Assembly: GCF_004023625.1 (NCBI RefSeq)
Contig: NZ_ML137714.1
Span: 131,218 to 195,217 of the forward strand
Length of the DNA stretch: 64,000 bases
Origin: Streptomyces cavernae
Lineage (GTDB): Bacteria; Actinomycetota; Actinomycetes; Streptomycetales; Streptomycetaceae
Reading direction: 5' to 3'
Shown here: piece after piece, positions 1 to 11,315 of the stretch
Layout: every line of letters starts with the position of its first letter
Numbering within the stretch: position 1 is the first letter of the stretch
The notes under the pieces: model-generated
The model's input: only the letters and a program-made list of their open reading frames with translations
What the model was told of the DNA's origin: nothing
Database searches by the model: none
Translations under genes and position numbers: made by a program

Positions 1-1249
1 CCGAAACCCGCTCCTTCATCCCCACCAAACCGTTCCCCCCACTCGGCAACCGCGCCGCCGACGCCGACCCCGGCTCCGGCGGCGGCTCGTTCTCCACCTG
101 CATCGCGATCTCCCCACCCCGATGCGCCACCCTCACATGCGTCTTCGCCCCCGCCGCATGCTTGAACACATTCGTCAACGCCTCCTGCACCACCCGGTAA
201 GCCGTCTGCTCCACCGCCGCCGCATACCCCCGCGCATCCCCCTCCACCGACAGATCCACCACCATCCCCGCGGCAGCCGACTGCCCCACCAACACAGCCA
301 GCTCAGCCAACGAAGGCCCCTCACCCTCGTCCACCGCCACCACCCGCGAAGCCACCACCGCGTCCGCAGCCCGCGAAGCCGCAACCCCCACCGCGGCCAA
401 CGGCACACCCCCGGCCGGCCGAACCGAGCCCTCCCCCGAACGCAAAACCCCCAACATCTCCCGCAACTCCGTCAACGCCTGCCGCCCCATGTCCCCCACC
501 AGCGCGGCATTCCTCACCGCCTTCTCCGGATCCTTACGCGCCACCGCCTGCAACGCCGCCGCATGCACCACCATCAAACTCACCCGGTGCGCCACGACGT
601 CATGCATCTCCCGCGCGATCCGCGTCCGCTCCTCGTTACGCGCCCATTCCGCCCGCTCCTCCGCCCGCTCCGCGAGCAGCATCAACTCCCGCTCCAGAGA
701 ATCCGCACGCTCCCGCAGACTCTCCATCAGCCGCCGCCGCGCGCCCACATACAGACCCAGCAGCAAAGGCGGCGCCGTAACCCCCAAAGCCGTACTCACC
801 GAGAGGAACGGGACAACCCAGTCACCGATCGTCAAATCACCACGCGCCACACTCTGATGCGCCCGAACGAACGTGACGATCAACATCCCCACCAGAGACA
901 TCCCCGCCAGCGCCCCGATGATCCGCCGAGGCAGCTCCGAAGCGGCAAGGGTGTAAAGCCCCACGACCGCCATCAACAAGCCCATCTGGGCCGGAGTGAT
1001 CGCGATCGACACCAACACCACGACGATCGGCCACATCCGCCGCAGCAGCAACACGGACCCGGCGATCAGCCCGAACACCATCCCCGCCGGCACCGGCAGC
1101 CCCGCGTCCCGCGCGAACGGAATCCCCTCCACGGCGCACTCCACGGCGGACACCCCCGCCAGCACCGAGTCCAACACCGCACTGCGCCACCTGACCCACC
1201 ACAACGGGCCGGTCCAGCCCGTCGCGTGGTCTTCCCCCGTCGTGGTCAT
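1..1249 (-). CDS. NarL-type sensor histidine kinase (3' end cut by window edge)
   Basis: Two-component sensor kinase of the HisKA_3 class, expected to phosphorylate a LuxR-type response regulator lying beyond the left edge. Reading the minus strand from ATG at 1249, the first ~180 residues contain several hydrophobic membrane stretches. The dimerisation and H-box region follows with EMHDVVAHRVS (phospho-acceptor His about residue 216), and then the ATPase N-box VVQEALTNVFKHA (Asn about residue 360). The glycine-rich GGNGLVGMKERVS of the ATP lid sits at the very edge, so only a short C-terminal piece is missing. The frame stays open for all 416 codons seen. The stimulus cannot be inferred. The family call is firm. 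Confidence 0.9.
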   Translation of the reverse strand, partial: MTTTGEDHATGWTGPLWWVRWRSAVLDSVLAGVSAVECAVEGIPFARDAGLPVPAGMVFGLIAGSVLLLRRMWPIVVVLVSIAITPAQMGLLMAVVGLYTLAASELPRRIIGALAGMSLVGMLIVTFVRAHQSVARGDLTIGDWVVPFLSVSTALGVTAPPLLLGLYVGARRRLMESLRERADSLERELMLLAERAEERAEWARNEERTRIAREMHDVVAHRVSLMVVHAAALQAVARKDPEKAVRNAALVGDMGRQALTELREMLGVLRSGEGSVRPAGGVPLAAVGVAASRAADAVVASRVVAVDEGEGPSLAELAVLVGQSAAAGMVVDLSVEGDARGYAAAVEQTAYRVVQEALTNVFKHAAGAKTHVRVAHRGGEIAMQVENEPPPEPGSASAARLPSGGNGLVGMKERVS

Positions 1250-1414
1250 GCCTCCAGCCTACGAGCAGACCCCACACCTTTCCGGTGAGTTTCCTCCCCA
1301 ACTCCCACCACACTCCGTAACCGAACAAATGCGAAACCGTCCGATATCACTCGAACTGCTGATTCGCTCACCGTTCGATACCGGACGCCCACATTCCGCC
1401 ATCAGGGTTTGCCC

Positions 1415-2287
1415 ATGGCACATCCACCAGGCAAGTACGCCGACTTCGAAGGGTTGCGGGAGCGGGCGGTCGCGTTGCGGCGCGCCGGACTCAGCCGCCG
1501 CCAGATCCGCGACCGACTCCACGTCGACAACAACGACCTCCTCAACCGACTCCTGGAGGGCGGACCCCCGCCGGAGTGGACCAAGCGCCCCAACGCGAAG
1601 GACGACCTCCGCCACAAGGCCCGCGGGCTACGCCTCCAGGGCTGGACGTACGACCAGATCCAGGTGGAGCTGGGGTGCTCGAAGAGTTCGATCTCGTTGT
1701 GGGTCAGGGATCTGCCGAAGCCGGAGCGCAAGCGGAGTTACGAGGAGGCCGCGGCGATCGCGAGGAAGGGATGGGAGGCGACTCTGCGGATCCGCGACGA
1801 AGAGCGGCAGCGCACAAAGGAGGCTGCCAAGCAGGCAGTCGGCGACGTCTCGCCCCGTGAGCTGTTCCTCATCGGCGCCGCCCTCTACTGGGCGGAGGGA
1901 AGCAAGGACAAGCCGTACGACCGCCGCGAAAAGGTCTCGTTCGTCAATAGCGATCCGGGCATGATCCAGGTCTTCCTGTCCTGGCTCGACCTTCTCGGCG
2001 TCGAACGAGACCTCCTGCGTTTCACCGTCATGATCCACGAGTCGGCGGACGTGGGCGGCGCCGAACGATACTGGGCGGACCTCGTCGGCGCCGACAGCTC
2101 CATGTTCAACAAGACGACCCTCAAGAAGCACAACCCCAAGACCACTCGCAAGAACGTCGGCGAGACCTACCACGGCTGCCTTGTGATCAATATGCTCAAG
2201 AGCGCCGACTTGTATCGTCGCATCGAAGGCTCTTGGTGCGGCATAGTGGAGTCCGTGCGCGAAGCCGATCACCGAAGTCGGACATAA
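1415..2287 (+). CDS. HTH + LAGLIDADG-like protein of unknown function beside tRNA-Gln
   Basis: A 290-residue protein that I recognise only as a recurrent Streptomyces hypothetical. Two helix-turn-helix-like segments are visible: GLSRRQIRDRLHV (about 25-37) and GWTYDQIQVELGCSKSSISLW (about 76-96). A charged helix follows. The C-terminal half opens with LFLIGAALYWAEGSK (about 150-164), then VSFVNSDPG and WLDLLGV. That order (hydrophobic LAGLIDADG-like helix, strand with NSD, helix ending LGV) resembles a single-motif LAGLIDADG or WhiA-type core. A start at the upstream TTG (1409) is possible, but ATG at 1415 has better spacing from AGGG. The gene ends 11 bases before tRNA-Gln(UUG). Nuclease activity is inference only; a DNA-binding regulator is equally possible. 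Confidence 0.75.
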   Translation: MAHPPGKYADFEGLRERAVALRRAGLSRRQIRDRLHVDNNDLLNRLLEGGPPPEWTKRPNAKDDLRHKARGLRLQGWTYDQIQVELGCSKSSISLWVRDLPKPERKRSYEEAAAIARKGWEATLRIRDEERQRTKEAAKQAVGDVSPRELFLIGAALYWAEGSKDKPYDRREKVSFVNSDPGMIQVFLSWLDLLGVERDLLRFTVMIHESADVGGAERYWADLVGADSSMFNKTTLKKHNPKTTRKNVGETYHGCLVINMLKSADLYRRIEGSWCGIVESVREADHRSRT

Positions 2288-2298
2288 CGCACAAACTA

Positions 2299-2369
2299 TC
2301 CCGGATCGTCTAAAGGTAGGACAAACGGTTTTGGTCCGTTGAATGAGGGTTCGAGTCCTTCTCCGGGAG
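2299..2369 (+). tRNA. tRNA-Gln (anticodon UUG)
   Basis: The acceptor arm 2299-2305 (TCCCGGA) pairs perfectly with 2362-2368 (TCCGGGA). The anticodon stem AACGG/CCGTT encloses the loop TTTTGGT with anticodon TTG, and the T arm carries GGTTCGAGTCC. The discriminator is G at 2369 and CCA is not encoded. The tRNA reads CAA (and CAG by wobble). It lies between the HTH/LAGLIDADG-like gene and glmU. Confidence 0.96.
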
Positions 2370-2482
2370 CTAAAGGTTCGGGTTCTGGCCCAAAGGGTCA
2401 GGGCCCGTTCACATTTCCCACCCCCTACGCCCCGGTATCCTGCGGATGTCCACCCGCACCAGCATCACCGAAGGGCACCCCC

Positions 2483-3931
2483 GTGAGCGCCAACCGCCCG
2501 GCAGCCGTAGTCGTCCTCGCAGCGGGTGAGGGAACCCGTATGAAGTCGGCCACACCCAAGGTCCTGCACGAGATCTGTGGCCGTTCCCTCGTCGGTCATG
2601 TGCTCGCCGCCGCGCGCGAGTTGGAGCCGGAGAACCTGGTCGTCGTCGTGGGTCACGCGCGCGAGAAGGTGACCGCGCACCTGAACGAGATCGACGCGAC
2701 GGTCCGTACCGCCGTGCAGGCGGAGCAGAACGGGACCGGGCATGCGGTTCGGATGGGGCTGGAGGAGCTGGGCGGCAGCATCGACGGCACTGTAGTGGTG
2801 GTCTGCGGTGACACCCCGCTTCTGAGTGGGGAGACGCTGCGGCAGCTTGCCGCGACGCACTCCGCCGATGGGAACGCGGTGACGGTGCTGACTGCTGAGG
2901 TTCCGGATGCGACGGGTTATGGCCGGATCGTGCGGGACGGTGTGTCCGGTGCGGTGACGGAGATCGTGGAGCACAAGGACGCGTCCGCGGCTCAGCGTGA
3001 GATCCGGGAGATCAATTCCGGGGTGTTCGCGTTCGACGGGCAGTTGCTGGCGGACGCTCTCGGCAAGGTGCGGACGGACAACGTTCAGGGTGAGGAGTAC
3101 CTGACGGATGTGCTCGGGATCCTGCGTGAGGCGGGGCATCGCGTCGGTGCGTCTGTCGCCGGGGATCATCGTGAGATCGCCGGCATCAACAATCGTGTGC
3201 AGCTGGCGGAGGCGCGTCGGATCCTCAATGACCGGTTGCTGACTCAGGCCATGCTCGCGGGCGTCACCGTGGTGGATCCGGCGACGACGTGGGTGGATGT
3301 GACGGTCACGTTCGAGCAGGACGCCGTGGTGCAGCCGGGTACGCAGTTGCTGGGTGCGACGCACGTGGGTGAGGGTGCCGAGGTCGGTCCCAATGTGCGG
3401 TTGAAAGACACGCATGTGGGTGCGGGGGCTCGGGTGATCAATGCGGTGGCGGACAGTGCGTTCGTGGGTCCGCAGGCGTCGGTGGGTCCGTACGCGTATC
3501 TGCGTCCGGGGTCTCATCTGGGTGTGAAGTCGAAGGTGGGTACGTACGTCGAGACGAAGAACGCGTCGATCGGTGAGGGTACGAAGGTGCCGCATTTGTC
3601 GTATGTGGGTGATGCGACGATCGGCGAGTACTCGAACATCGGTGCGGCGAGCGTGTTCGTGAACTACGACGGGCAGGACAAACATCACACGACGGTGGGT
3701 TCCCACTGCAAGACGGGCTCGGACAATATGTTTGTGGCTCCCGTCACGGTTGGGGACGGTGCTTATACCGCTGCGGGTTCGGTGATCACAAAGGATGTGC
3801 CGCCGGGTGCGTTGGCCGTGGCCCGTGGCCAGCAGCGGAATATCGAGGGCTGGGTGGCTCGGAAGCGTCCTGGGAGTGCGGCCGCGAAGGCGGCGGAGGC
3901 GGCTTCGGGGGAGCGGTCCGAGGAGGGGTGA
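2483..3931 (+). CDS. glmU: Bifunctional UDP-N-acetylglucosamine pyrophosphorylase / glucosamine-1-phosphate acetyltransferase
   Basis: Makes UDP-GlcNAc for peptidoglycan in the cytoplasm: CoA-dependent acetylation of GlcN-1-P, then uridylylation. The N-terminal nucleotidyltransferase carries LAAGEGTRMKS (about 13-23) and VVCGDTPLL. The C-terminal half is a left-handed beta-helix of hexapeptide repeats with KVGTYVETKNASIGEGTK and VNYDGQDKHHT, where the acetyl-transfer residues sit. At 482 residues the length is normal for the family. The GTG at 2483 is chosen because homologues begin just before PAAVVVLAAGEG; the frame is open further upstream into the tRNA. The prs gene follows 118 bases downstream, a common actinobacterial arrangement. 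Confidence 0.97.
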   Translation: MSANRPAAVVVLAAGEGTRMKSATPKVLHEICGRSLVGHVLAAARELEPENLVVVVGHAREKVTAHLNEIDATVRTAVQAEQNGTGHAVRMGLEELGGSIDGTVVVVCGDTPLLSGETLRQLAATHSADGNAVTVLTAEVPDATGYGRIVRDGVSGAVTEIVEHKDASAAQREIREINSGVFAFDGQLLADALGKVRTDNVQGEEYLTDVLGILREAGHRVGASVAGDHREIAGINNRVQLAEARRILNDRLLTQAMLAGVTVVDPATTWVDVTVTFEQDAVVQPGTQLLGATHVGEGAEVGPNVRLKDTHVGAGARVINAVADSAFVGPQASVGPYAYLRPGSHLGVKSKVGTYVETKNASIGEGTKVPHLSYVGDATIGEYSNIGAASVFVNYDGQDKHHTTVGSHCKTGSDNMFVAPVTVGDGAYTAAGSVITKDVPPGALAVARGQQRNIEGWVARKRPGSAAAKAAEAASGERSEEG

Positions 3932-3997
3932 GCTGGATGGGGCGCCTCGGGTACGGCGTACCGTAAGAGGTGCGCATCTGTGTGCGCGCCCGCACCC

Positions 3998-4038
3998 CCC
4001 AGCTGAGACGACCTCTCATGCCCAGCTGAGACACCTCT
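3998..4038 (+). repeat. Short direct duplication in the prs leader
   Basis: CCCAGCTGAGACgACCTCT (3998-4016) is repeated as CCCAGCTGAGACACCTCT (4021-4038) immediately before the AGGAG that serves the prs GTG. The second copy differs by one base deletion. It may be a leader duplication or a regulatory site; the sequence does not decide which. Confidence 0.6.
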
Positions 4039-4049
4039 AGGAGACAGTC

Positions 4050-5024
4050 GTGACCGGGATCAAGACGACCGGCGAGAAGAAGTTGATGTTCTTCTCCGGC
4101 CGCGCCCACCCCGAGCTTGCCGAGGAGGTGGCGCAGCAGCTGGGTGTCGGGGTGGTGCCGACGAAGGCGTTCGATTTCGCCAATGGTGAGATCTACATCC
4201 GGTATCAGGAGTCGGCGCGTGGTGCGGACTGTTTCTTGATGCAGAGCCATACGGCTCCGATCAACAAGTGGATCATGGAACAGTTGATCATGATTGATGC
4301 TCTGAAGCGGGCTTCCGCTCGGAGCATCACCGTGATTGTTCCGTTCTACGGTTACGCCCGTCAGGACAAGAAGCACCGGGGACGTGAACCGATCTCGGCG
4401 CGTCTGATCGCGGATCTGATGAAGACGGCGGGTGCGGACCGGATCCTCACGGTGGATCTGCACACGGACCAGATCCAGGGTTTCTTCGACGGTCCGGTGG
4501 ACCATCTGTTCGCGTTGCCGCTGCTGGCGGACTACGTGGGGACGAAGGTGGACCGGGAGAAGCTGACGGTGGTGTCTCCGGACGCGGGCCGGGTGCGGGT
4601 GGCGGACCGGTACTGCGACCGGCTGGGTGCGCCGCTGGCGATCGTGCACAAGCGGCGTGACAAGGACGTGGCGAACCAGGTCACGGTGCATGAGGTGGTC
4701 GGTGATGTGCGGGGCCGGGTGTGTGTGCTGGTCGATGACATGATCGACACGGGTGGCACGATCGTGGCTGCGGCGGAGGCGTTGTTCGCGCACGGTGCGG
4801 AGGACGTGATAGTGACGGCGACGCATGGTGTGCTGTCCGGTCCGGCGGCGGACCGGTTGAAGAACTCGAAGATCAGTGAGTTCGTGTTCACGAATACGCT
4901 GCCGACGCCGGCGGAGTTGGAGCTGGACAAGATCACGGTGTTGTCGATCGCGCCGACGATCGCGAGTGCGGTGCGTGAGGTGTTCGAGGACGGTTCGGTG
5001 ACGAGCCTGTTCGACGAGCAGTAG
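4050..5024 (+). CDS. prs: Ribose-phosphate pyrophosphokinase (PRPP synthetase)
   Basis: Converts ribose-5-phosphate and ATP to PRPP, the precursor of purines, pyrimidines, histidine, tryptophan and NAD. At 324 residues it has the usual length. Visible signatures are the flexible loop around YARQDKKHRGREPISARL, the metal-binding DLHTDQIQGFF, and the PRPP-binding loop VLVDDMIDTGGTI. The GTG at 4050 lies after AGGAG with normal spacing. It stands directly downstream of glmU and is followed by a strong hairpin at 5106-5156, so glmU-prs may form one transcription unit separate from rplY. Confidence 0.97.
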   Translation: MTGIKTTGEKKLMFFSGRAHPELAEEVAQQLGVGVVPTKAFDFANGEIYIRYQESARGADCFLMQSHTAPINKWIMEQLIMIDALKRASARSITVIVPFYGYARQDKKHRGREPISARLIADLMKTAGADRILTVDLHTDQIQGFFDGPVDHLFALPLLADYVGTKVDREKLTVVSPDAGRVRVADRYCDRLGAPLAIVHKRRDKDVANQVTVHEVVGDVRGRVCVLVDDMIDTGGTIVAAAEALFAHGAEDVIVTATHGVLSGPAADRLKNSKISEFVFTNTLPTPAELELDKITVLSIAPTIASAVREVFEDGSVTSLFDEQ

Positions 5025-5105
5025 GCCTGTGTGAGCGGCGGTAGGCGCGGGTGAGTGTGCCCCTCGCCGAGGCTTCCGTAGCTGTCGGGTAGATCGATTT
5101 CTTGT

Positions 5106-5156
5106 GCGGCCTCCCTGCCGAGTAGTCTGTTGCAGTTGCTCGGCGAGGGAGGCCGC
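5106..5156 (+). terminator. Hairpin between prs and rplY
   Basis: GCGGCCTCCCT plus CCGAG on the left pairs with CTCGG plus AGGGAGGCCGC on the right, with small bulges and a 16-base loop. No run of T follows, as is usual for Streptomyces terminators. It could instead act as an attenuator for rplY, whose start is about 107 bases downstream. Confidence 0.7.
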
Positions 5157-5262
5157 GCCTGTTGTTCGGGTGCGGTTGTCCGTTATCGACGCGCTCTTCG
5201 TAGCAGGCCGTTCGTTGGCCGGGTGACCTGTCCGTTATTCGCCCCTACGAGGAGTGATGAGC

Positions 5263-5859
5263 ATGTCCGAGGTGAAGCTCGCTGCCGAGACCCGTACCGA
5301 GTTCGGTAAGGGTGCCGCGCGTCGTATTCGTCGTGCGAGCAAGGTTCCGGGTGTTCTGTACGGTCACGGTTCGGACCCGCTGCACCTGACGCTGCCGGGT
5401 CACGACCTGCTGCTGGCGCTGCGTACGCCGAACGTTCTGATTTCGCTGAGCATCGACGGTAAGTCGAACGAGCTGGCGATTCCGAAGGCCGTTCAGCGTG
5501 ACGCGGTGAAGGGTTTCCTGGAGCACGTGGACCTGCTGCTGGTGAAGCGCGGCGAAAAGGTCAACGTGGAGATTCCGGTGCACACCGAGGGTGAGCTGGC
5601 GCCGGGTGGCAACCTGCTGGAGCACGTGCTGAACGCGCTGCCGGTGGAGGCCGAGGCCACGCACATCCCCGAGTCGGTCTCCGTTTCGGTCGAGGGTCTT
5701 GCGGCCGGCGCTTCGGTGCTGGCGAAGGACATCGCGCTGCCGTCGGGTGTTTCGCTGGCGGTCGAGGAGGATGCTGTGGTCCTCCAGGTGCTGGCCGCGC
5801 AGGCCGAGGAGGCGCCTGAGGGTGCCGAGGAGGCGGGCGAAGAGGGTCCCGAGGCCTGA
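5263..5859 (+). CDS. rplY: 50S ribosomal protein L25/general stress protein Ctc
   Basis: Binds 5S rRNA in the large ribosomal subunit. The 198-residue form with a C-terminal extension is the Ctc/TL5 type: the L25 domain spans roughly residues 5-95 (KLAAETRTEFGKGAARRIR, VPGVLYGHG) and the TL5 C-terminal beta domain follows. The tail is Glu/Ala-rich and acidic. Three closely spaced starts exist (GTG 5254, ATG 5257, ATG 5263); ATG 5263 gives the best spacing from CGAGGAG and the MSEVKLAAE start typical of homologues. pth follows after a hairpin. Confidence 0.95.
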   Translation: MSEVKLAAETRTEFGKGAARRIRRASKVPGVLYGHGSDPLHLTLPGHDLLLALRTPNVLISLSIDGKSNELAIPKAVQRDAVKGFLEHVDLLLVKRGEKVNVEIPVHTEGELAPGGNLLEHVLNALPVEAEATHIPESVSVSVEGLAAGASVLAKDIALPSGVSLAVEEDAVVLQVLAAQAEEAPEGAEEAGEEGPEA

Positions 5860-5885
5860 TCGCCGGTTTCTTCACTGTCGTTCGT

Positions 5886-5917
5886 CAGCCGCCGTTCCCT
5901 TTGTGGGGCGGCGGCTG
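5886..5917 (+). terminator. Hairpin between rplY and pth
   Basis: CAGCCGCCG (5886-5894) pairs with CGGCGGCTG (5909-5917) around a 14-base loop. It lies just 3' of the rplY stop and 24 bases before the pth start. It may only partly terminate, since pth has little room for its own promoter. Confidence 0.6.
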
Positions 5918-5940
5918 GCGCGTATCAAGGAGATGTGGAC

Positions 5941-6537
5941 GTGACGACCGACGCCAATGCGCCCTGGCTGATCGTCGGGCTGGGCAATCCGGGGTCCGAG
6001 TACGCCATGAACCGGCACAACGTGGGGTTCATGGTGGTGGATCTGCTGGCGGGGCGGGTCGGGGGGAGGTTCAAGCGGGCTCAGAAAGCGCAGGCGCAGG
6101 TTGTCGAGGGGCGTATTGGTGCTCCTGGTCCGGAGAACCGGCGGGTGATTCTGGCGAAGCCGATGTCGTTCATGAATCTGTCGGGTGGTCCGGTGAACGC
6201 GCTGCGGGAGTTCTACAAGGTGCCGACGGCGCAGGTTGTGGCGGTTCATGATGAGCTGGACATCGATTACGGGGTGTTGCGGCTGAAGCTGGGTGGTGGC
6301 GACAACGGTCACAACGGGTTGAAGTCGATGACGAAAGTGATGGGGTCGGGGTATCACCGGGTGCGGTTCGGGATCGGGCGCCCGCCGGGTCGGATGCAGG
6401 TCGCGGATTTTGTGTTGAGGGATTTTTCGTCGGCGGAGCGCAAGGAGTTGGACTTCTTCGTGGACCGGGCGGCGGATTCGGTGGAGTGCCTGGTGACGGA
6501 GGGGTTGGAGCGGGCGCAGAGCGCGTACAACTCCTGA
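5941..6537 (+). CDS. pth: Peptidyl-tRNA hydrolase
   Basis: Releases peptides from prematurely dropped peptidyl-tRNA. At 198 residues it is of normal length. Conserved family motifs are visible: [21 protein letters not shown] at the N-terminus, with the catalytic His in NRHNVG and the active-site Asn, then [13 protein letters not shown], and [10 protein letters not shown] with the catalytic Asp. GTG at 5941 is preferred over GTG 5935 because AAGGAG ends 8 bases upstream. It follows rplY, as in many actinobacteria. Confidence 0.96.
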   Translation: MTTDANAPWLIVGLGNPGSEYAMNRHNVGFMVVDLLAGRVGGRFKRAQKAQAQVVEGRIGAPGPENRRVILAKPMSFMNLSGGPVNALREFYKVPTAQVVAVHDELDIDYGVLRLKLGGGDNGHNGLKSMTKVMGSGYHRVRFGIGRPPGRMQVADFVLRDFSSAERKELDFFVDRAADSVECLVTEGLERAQSAYNS

Positions 6538-6624
6538 GGGTCCGGTGGGGCTGGTTCGGGTGGGAGAGTGGCCCGTGCCACTCTGGCTTGACCCGGCGCA
6601 GCGCTATGGCCAAGGATCGCGGCC

Positions 6625-7098
6625 ATGCCAAAAGTGAACGGTCCGCTCCGGATCAGCGTGCGTGGTGCGGCGGCGGTGCTGGCCGCGCTGCTGCTGGCGT
6701 CCGCGGTGTGGGCTTCCTGGGGCACGGCTCAGTACGTGGTGCTGACCAAGGGGCGGGAGCGCGGCACCATGACGGTGCAGCGCTGTGGTGAGGAGCGTTG
6801 TACGGGTTCGTACGCACCGCTGTCGCCGGGGTCGCAGCCGCGTTCTCGTGTGGTCATCGATCGGTCGATCTCCGAGGAACAGGGTGAGAAGATCCCGGTC
6901 ACGGTGAAGCCGAGCTCTGATGAGGTGGTTCGTTCCGGTTTTACCGGTCTGTTCCATGCCCTGGTGCCGTTGGGTGGTGCGCTGGTCCTCGCGGCGGTGC
7001 TGGTGGCGGGCACGCTGCGCAAGACGCAGGTGGGGTGGGCGATGGCGGGTGCGGGGGCGACGTTGCTGACCGCCTCGTACGTGACGCTGGTCTGGTAG
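6625..7098 (+). CDS. Small membrane protein of unknown function
   Basis: Not recognised. The 157 residues contain one hydrophobic segment near the N-terminus (about 14-33), an ~75-residue loop, and two more hydrophobic segments (about 108-130 and 136-156). The loop has a close Cys pair (C54, C59) and Ser/Arg-rich stretches, so it is probably extracytoplasmic. The ribosome-binding site is weak. It sits between pth and the convergent ppc gene and ends just before a strong hairpin. A conserved actinobacterial membrane protein is likely, but no function can be assigned. Confidence 0.75.
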   Translation: MPKVNGPLRISVRGAAAVLAALLLASAVWASWGTAQYVVLTKGRERGTMTVQRCGEERCTGSYAPLSPGSQPRSRVVIDRSISEEQGEKIPVTVKPSSDEVVRSGFTGLFHALVPLGGALVLAAVLVAGTLRKTQVGWAMAGAGATLLTASYVTLVW

Positions 7099-7121
7099 GC
7101 GGGGCCTGACCGCAACGGGGA

Positions 7122-7153
7122 CCGGCCCGCGCGGGATCTCCCGTGCGGGCCGG
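7122..7153. terminator. Strong bidirectional hairpin between the membrane-protein gene and ppc
   Basis: A 15-base stem CCGGCCCGCGCGGGA pairs with TCCCGTGCGGGCCGG (one G-T pair) around a two-base loop. It is placed between convergent genes and can serve both. Confidence 0.8.
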
Positions 7154-7266
7154 TTCGGCGGTTCTTCCGTGGGTCAGCTGTTCTTCCGCGGCTCGGCGTT
7201 CCTCCGCGGTTCGGCGGTTCTTCCGCGGCTGGGCGTTCTTCCGCGGTTCGGCGGTTCTTCCGTGGG

Positions 7267-7270
<4 letters not shown>
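7152..7270. repeat. Degenerate tandem repeat touching the ppc stop codon
   Basis: An identical 26-base segment (core GGTTCGGCGGTTCTTCCG, ending GTGGGTCAG) occurs at 7152-7177 and again at 7245-7270. The space between is filled by degenerate ~20-base versions of GGTTCGGCGGTTCTTCCGCGG. The right copy contains the ppc stop codon (TCA on this strand, 7267-7269), so the repeats look like successive duplications of the extreme 3' end of ppc. Confidence 0.85.
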
Positions 7271-9999
<2,729 letters not shown>

Positions 10000-10185
10000 A
10001 GGTGCGGCTCCTTGCAGTGTTGAAGCTCGTCCGGGAGGGAACCCGGTCGGCCTGGGGCCTGTCGGCCTTGTGGGGGCCTGTCGGCTTTTAGGGAGGGTGC
10101 ATCCGGGAAGAAAACAGAGCGGACCGCGCTGTCCGAACCGCCTCCAAGGATATGTGGCGGGTCCGGACGCGCAGACGACGGGCTC

Positions 10186-10242
10186 TTGCCGCCGGGCCCG
10201 GTACTGCCATACTTACGACGCCGTAGGTTACGGAACCGTAGG
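10186..10242 (+). promoter_or_regulatory. Candidate desaturase promoter with tandem operator copies
   Basis: A plausible -35 TTGCCG (10186-10191) and -10 TACTTA (10210-10215), 18 bases apart, are followed by two abutting 15-base copies of TTACGNNNCCGTAGG: 10213-10227 and 10228-10242. Each copy has an internal TACG-N4-CGTA dyad. The copies overlap the -10 and likely start site, the expected place for repression by the TetR protein encoded by the next gene but one. Binding is inferred, not shown. Confidence 0.65.
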
Positions 10243-10304
10243 AAGTTGAAGGTCCGTGGCCGGGCATCTGTCGCAACCCTCGAAACCCCACAGGGGACGC
10301 CCCT

Positions 10305-11315
10305 ATGACCACGCGCTCCGATGTGATCGACGACGCCCCGAAGGCGACCAACGACACTGAGCTCCCGTCCGCCACGCTGGGCGGTGAGCGGAAGCGGTCG
10401 ATCGAGCAGATCACGCTTCTTCTCTTCATCACCGTCCCGTTCCTGGCACTTGTCGCGGCGGTGCCGCTGGCCTGGGGCTGGGGGGTGAGCTGGCTGGACC
10501 TGGGTCTGCTGGTCTTCTTCTATTTCCTCGGCTGCCACGGCATCACGATCGGTTTCCACCGCTACTTCACGCACGGTTCCTTCAAGGCCAAGCGGCCACT
10601 GCGGATCGCTTTGGCGATCGCGGGTTCGCTGGCGGTGGAAGGTCCGCTGGTGCGCTGGGTGGCGGACCATCGCAAGCACCACAAGTTCTCCGACGCGGAG
10701 GGTGACCCGCACTCGCCGTGGCGCTACGGGGAGACGATCCCGGCCCTGCTGAAGGGCCTGTGGTGGGCGCATGTCGCCTGGATGTTCGATGAGGAGCAGA
10801 CGCCGCAGGACAAGTACGCGCCGGATCTGATCAAGGACCCGATGATTCGTGCGATCTCCCGGCAGTTCGTGTTGTGGACCGTGGTGTCGCTGGCGCTGCC
10901 GGCGCTGATCGGTGGTCTGGTGACGATGTCCTGGTGGGGCGCGTTCACCGGGTTCTTCTGGGGGTCGCTCGTCCGGGTGGCTTTGCTGCATCACGTGACG
11001 TGGTCGATCAACTCGATCTGTCACGCGGTGGGCAAGCGGCCGTTCAAGTCGCGCGACCGGTCGGGCAATGTGTGGTGGCTGGCGGTGCTGTCGTGCGGTG
11101 AGTCGTGGCACAACCTGCACCACGCGGATCCGACATCGGCGCGGCACGGTGTGGAGCGGGGGCAGGTGGACTCCTCGGCGCGGATCATCCGCTGGTTCGA
11201 ACGGTTCGGTTGGGCGTACGACGTGCGCTGGCCGTCACGCTCGCGTATCGATTCGCGTCGCAACTCGGATGAGGAGAGCTCCCGGCGGAAGAAGGTGACT
11301 GCAGAGGCGGCATGA
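10305..11315 (+). CDS. Membrane fatty acid (acyl-CoA) delta-9 desaturase
   Basis: Introduces a cis double bond into saturated acyl chains at the membrane using a di-iron centre. The three histidine clusters are HRYFTH, HRKHHK and HNLHHAD, in the order and spacing of the stearoyl-CoA desaturase family. Hydrophobic pairs flank them (about residues 38-75 and 180-225). At 336 residues it is normal in length. The C-terminal tail is Arg/Ser-rich. Its stop overlaps the start of the TetR gene (ATGA), so the two are co-transcribed and translationally coupled. The tandem dyads upstream suggest autoregulated control. Confidence 0.93.
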   Translation: MTTRSDVIDDAPKATNDTELPSATLGGERKRSIEQITLLLFITVPFLALVAAVPLAWGWGVSWLDLGLLVFFYFLGCHGITIGFHRYFTHGSFKAKRPLRIALAIAGSLAVEGPLVRWVADHRKHHKFSDAEGDPHSPWRYGETIPALLKGLWWAHVAWMFDEEQTPQDKYAPDLIKDPMIRAISRQFVLWTVVSLALPALIGGLVTMSWWGAFTGFFWGSLVRVALLHHVTWSINSICHAVGKRPFKSRDRSGNVWWLAVLSCGESWHNLHHADPTSARHGVERGQVDSSARIIRWFERFGWAYDVRWPSRSRIDSRRNSDEESSRRKKVTAEAA

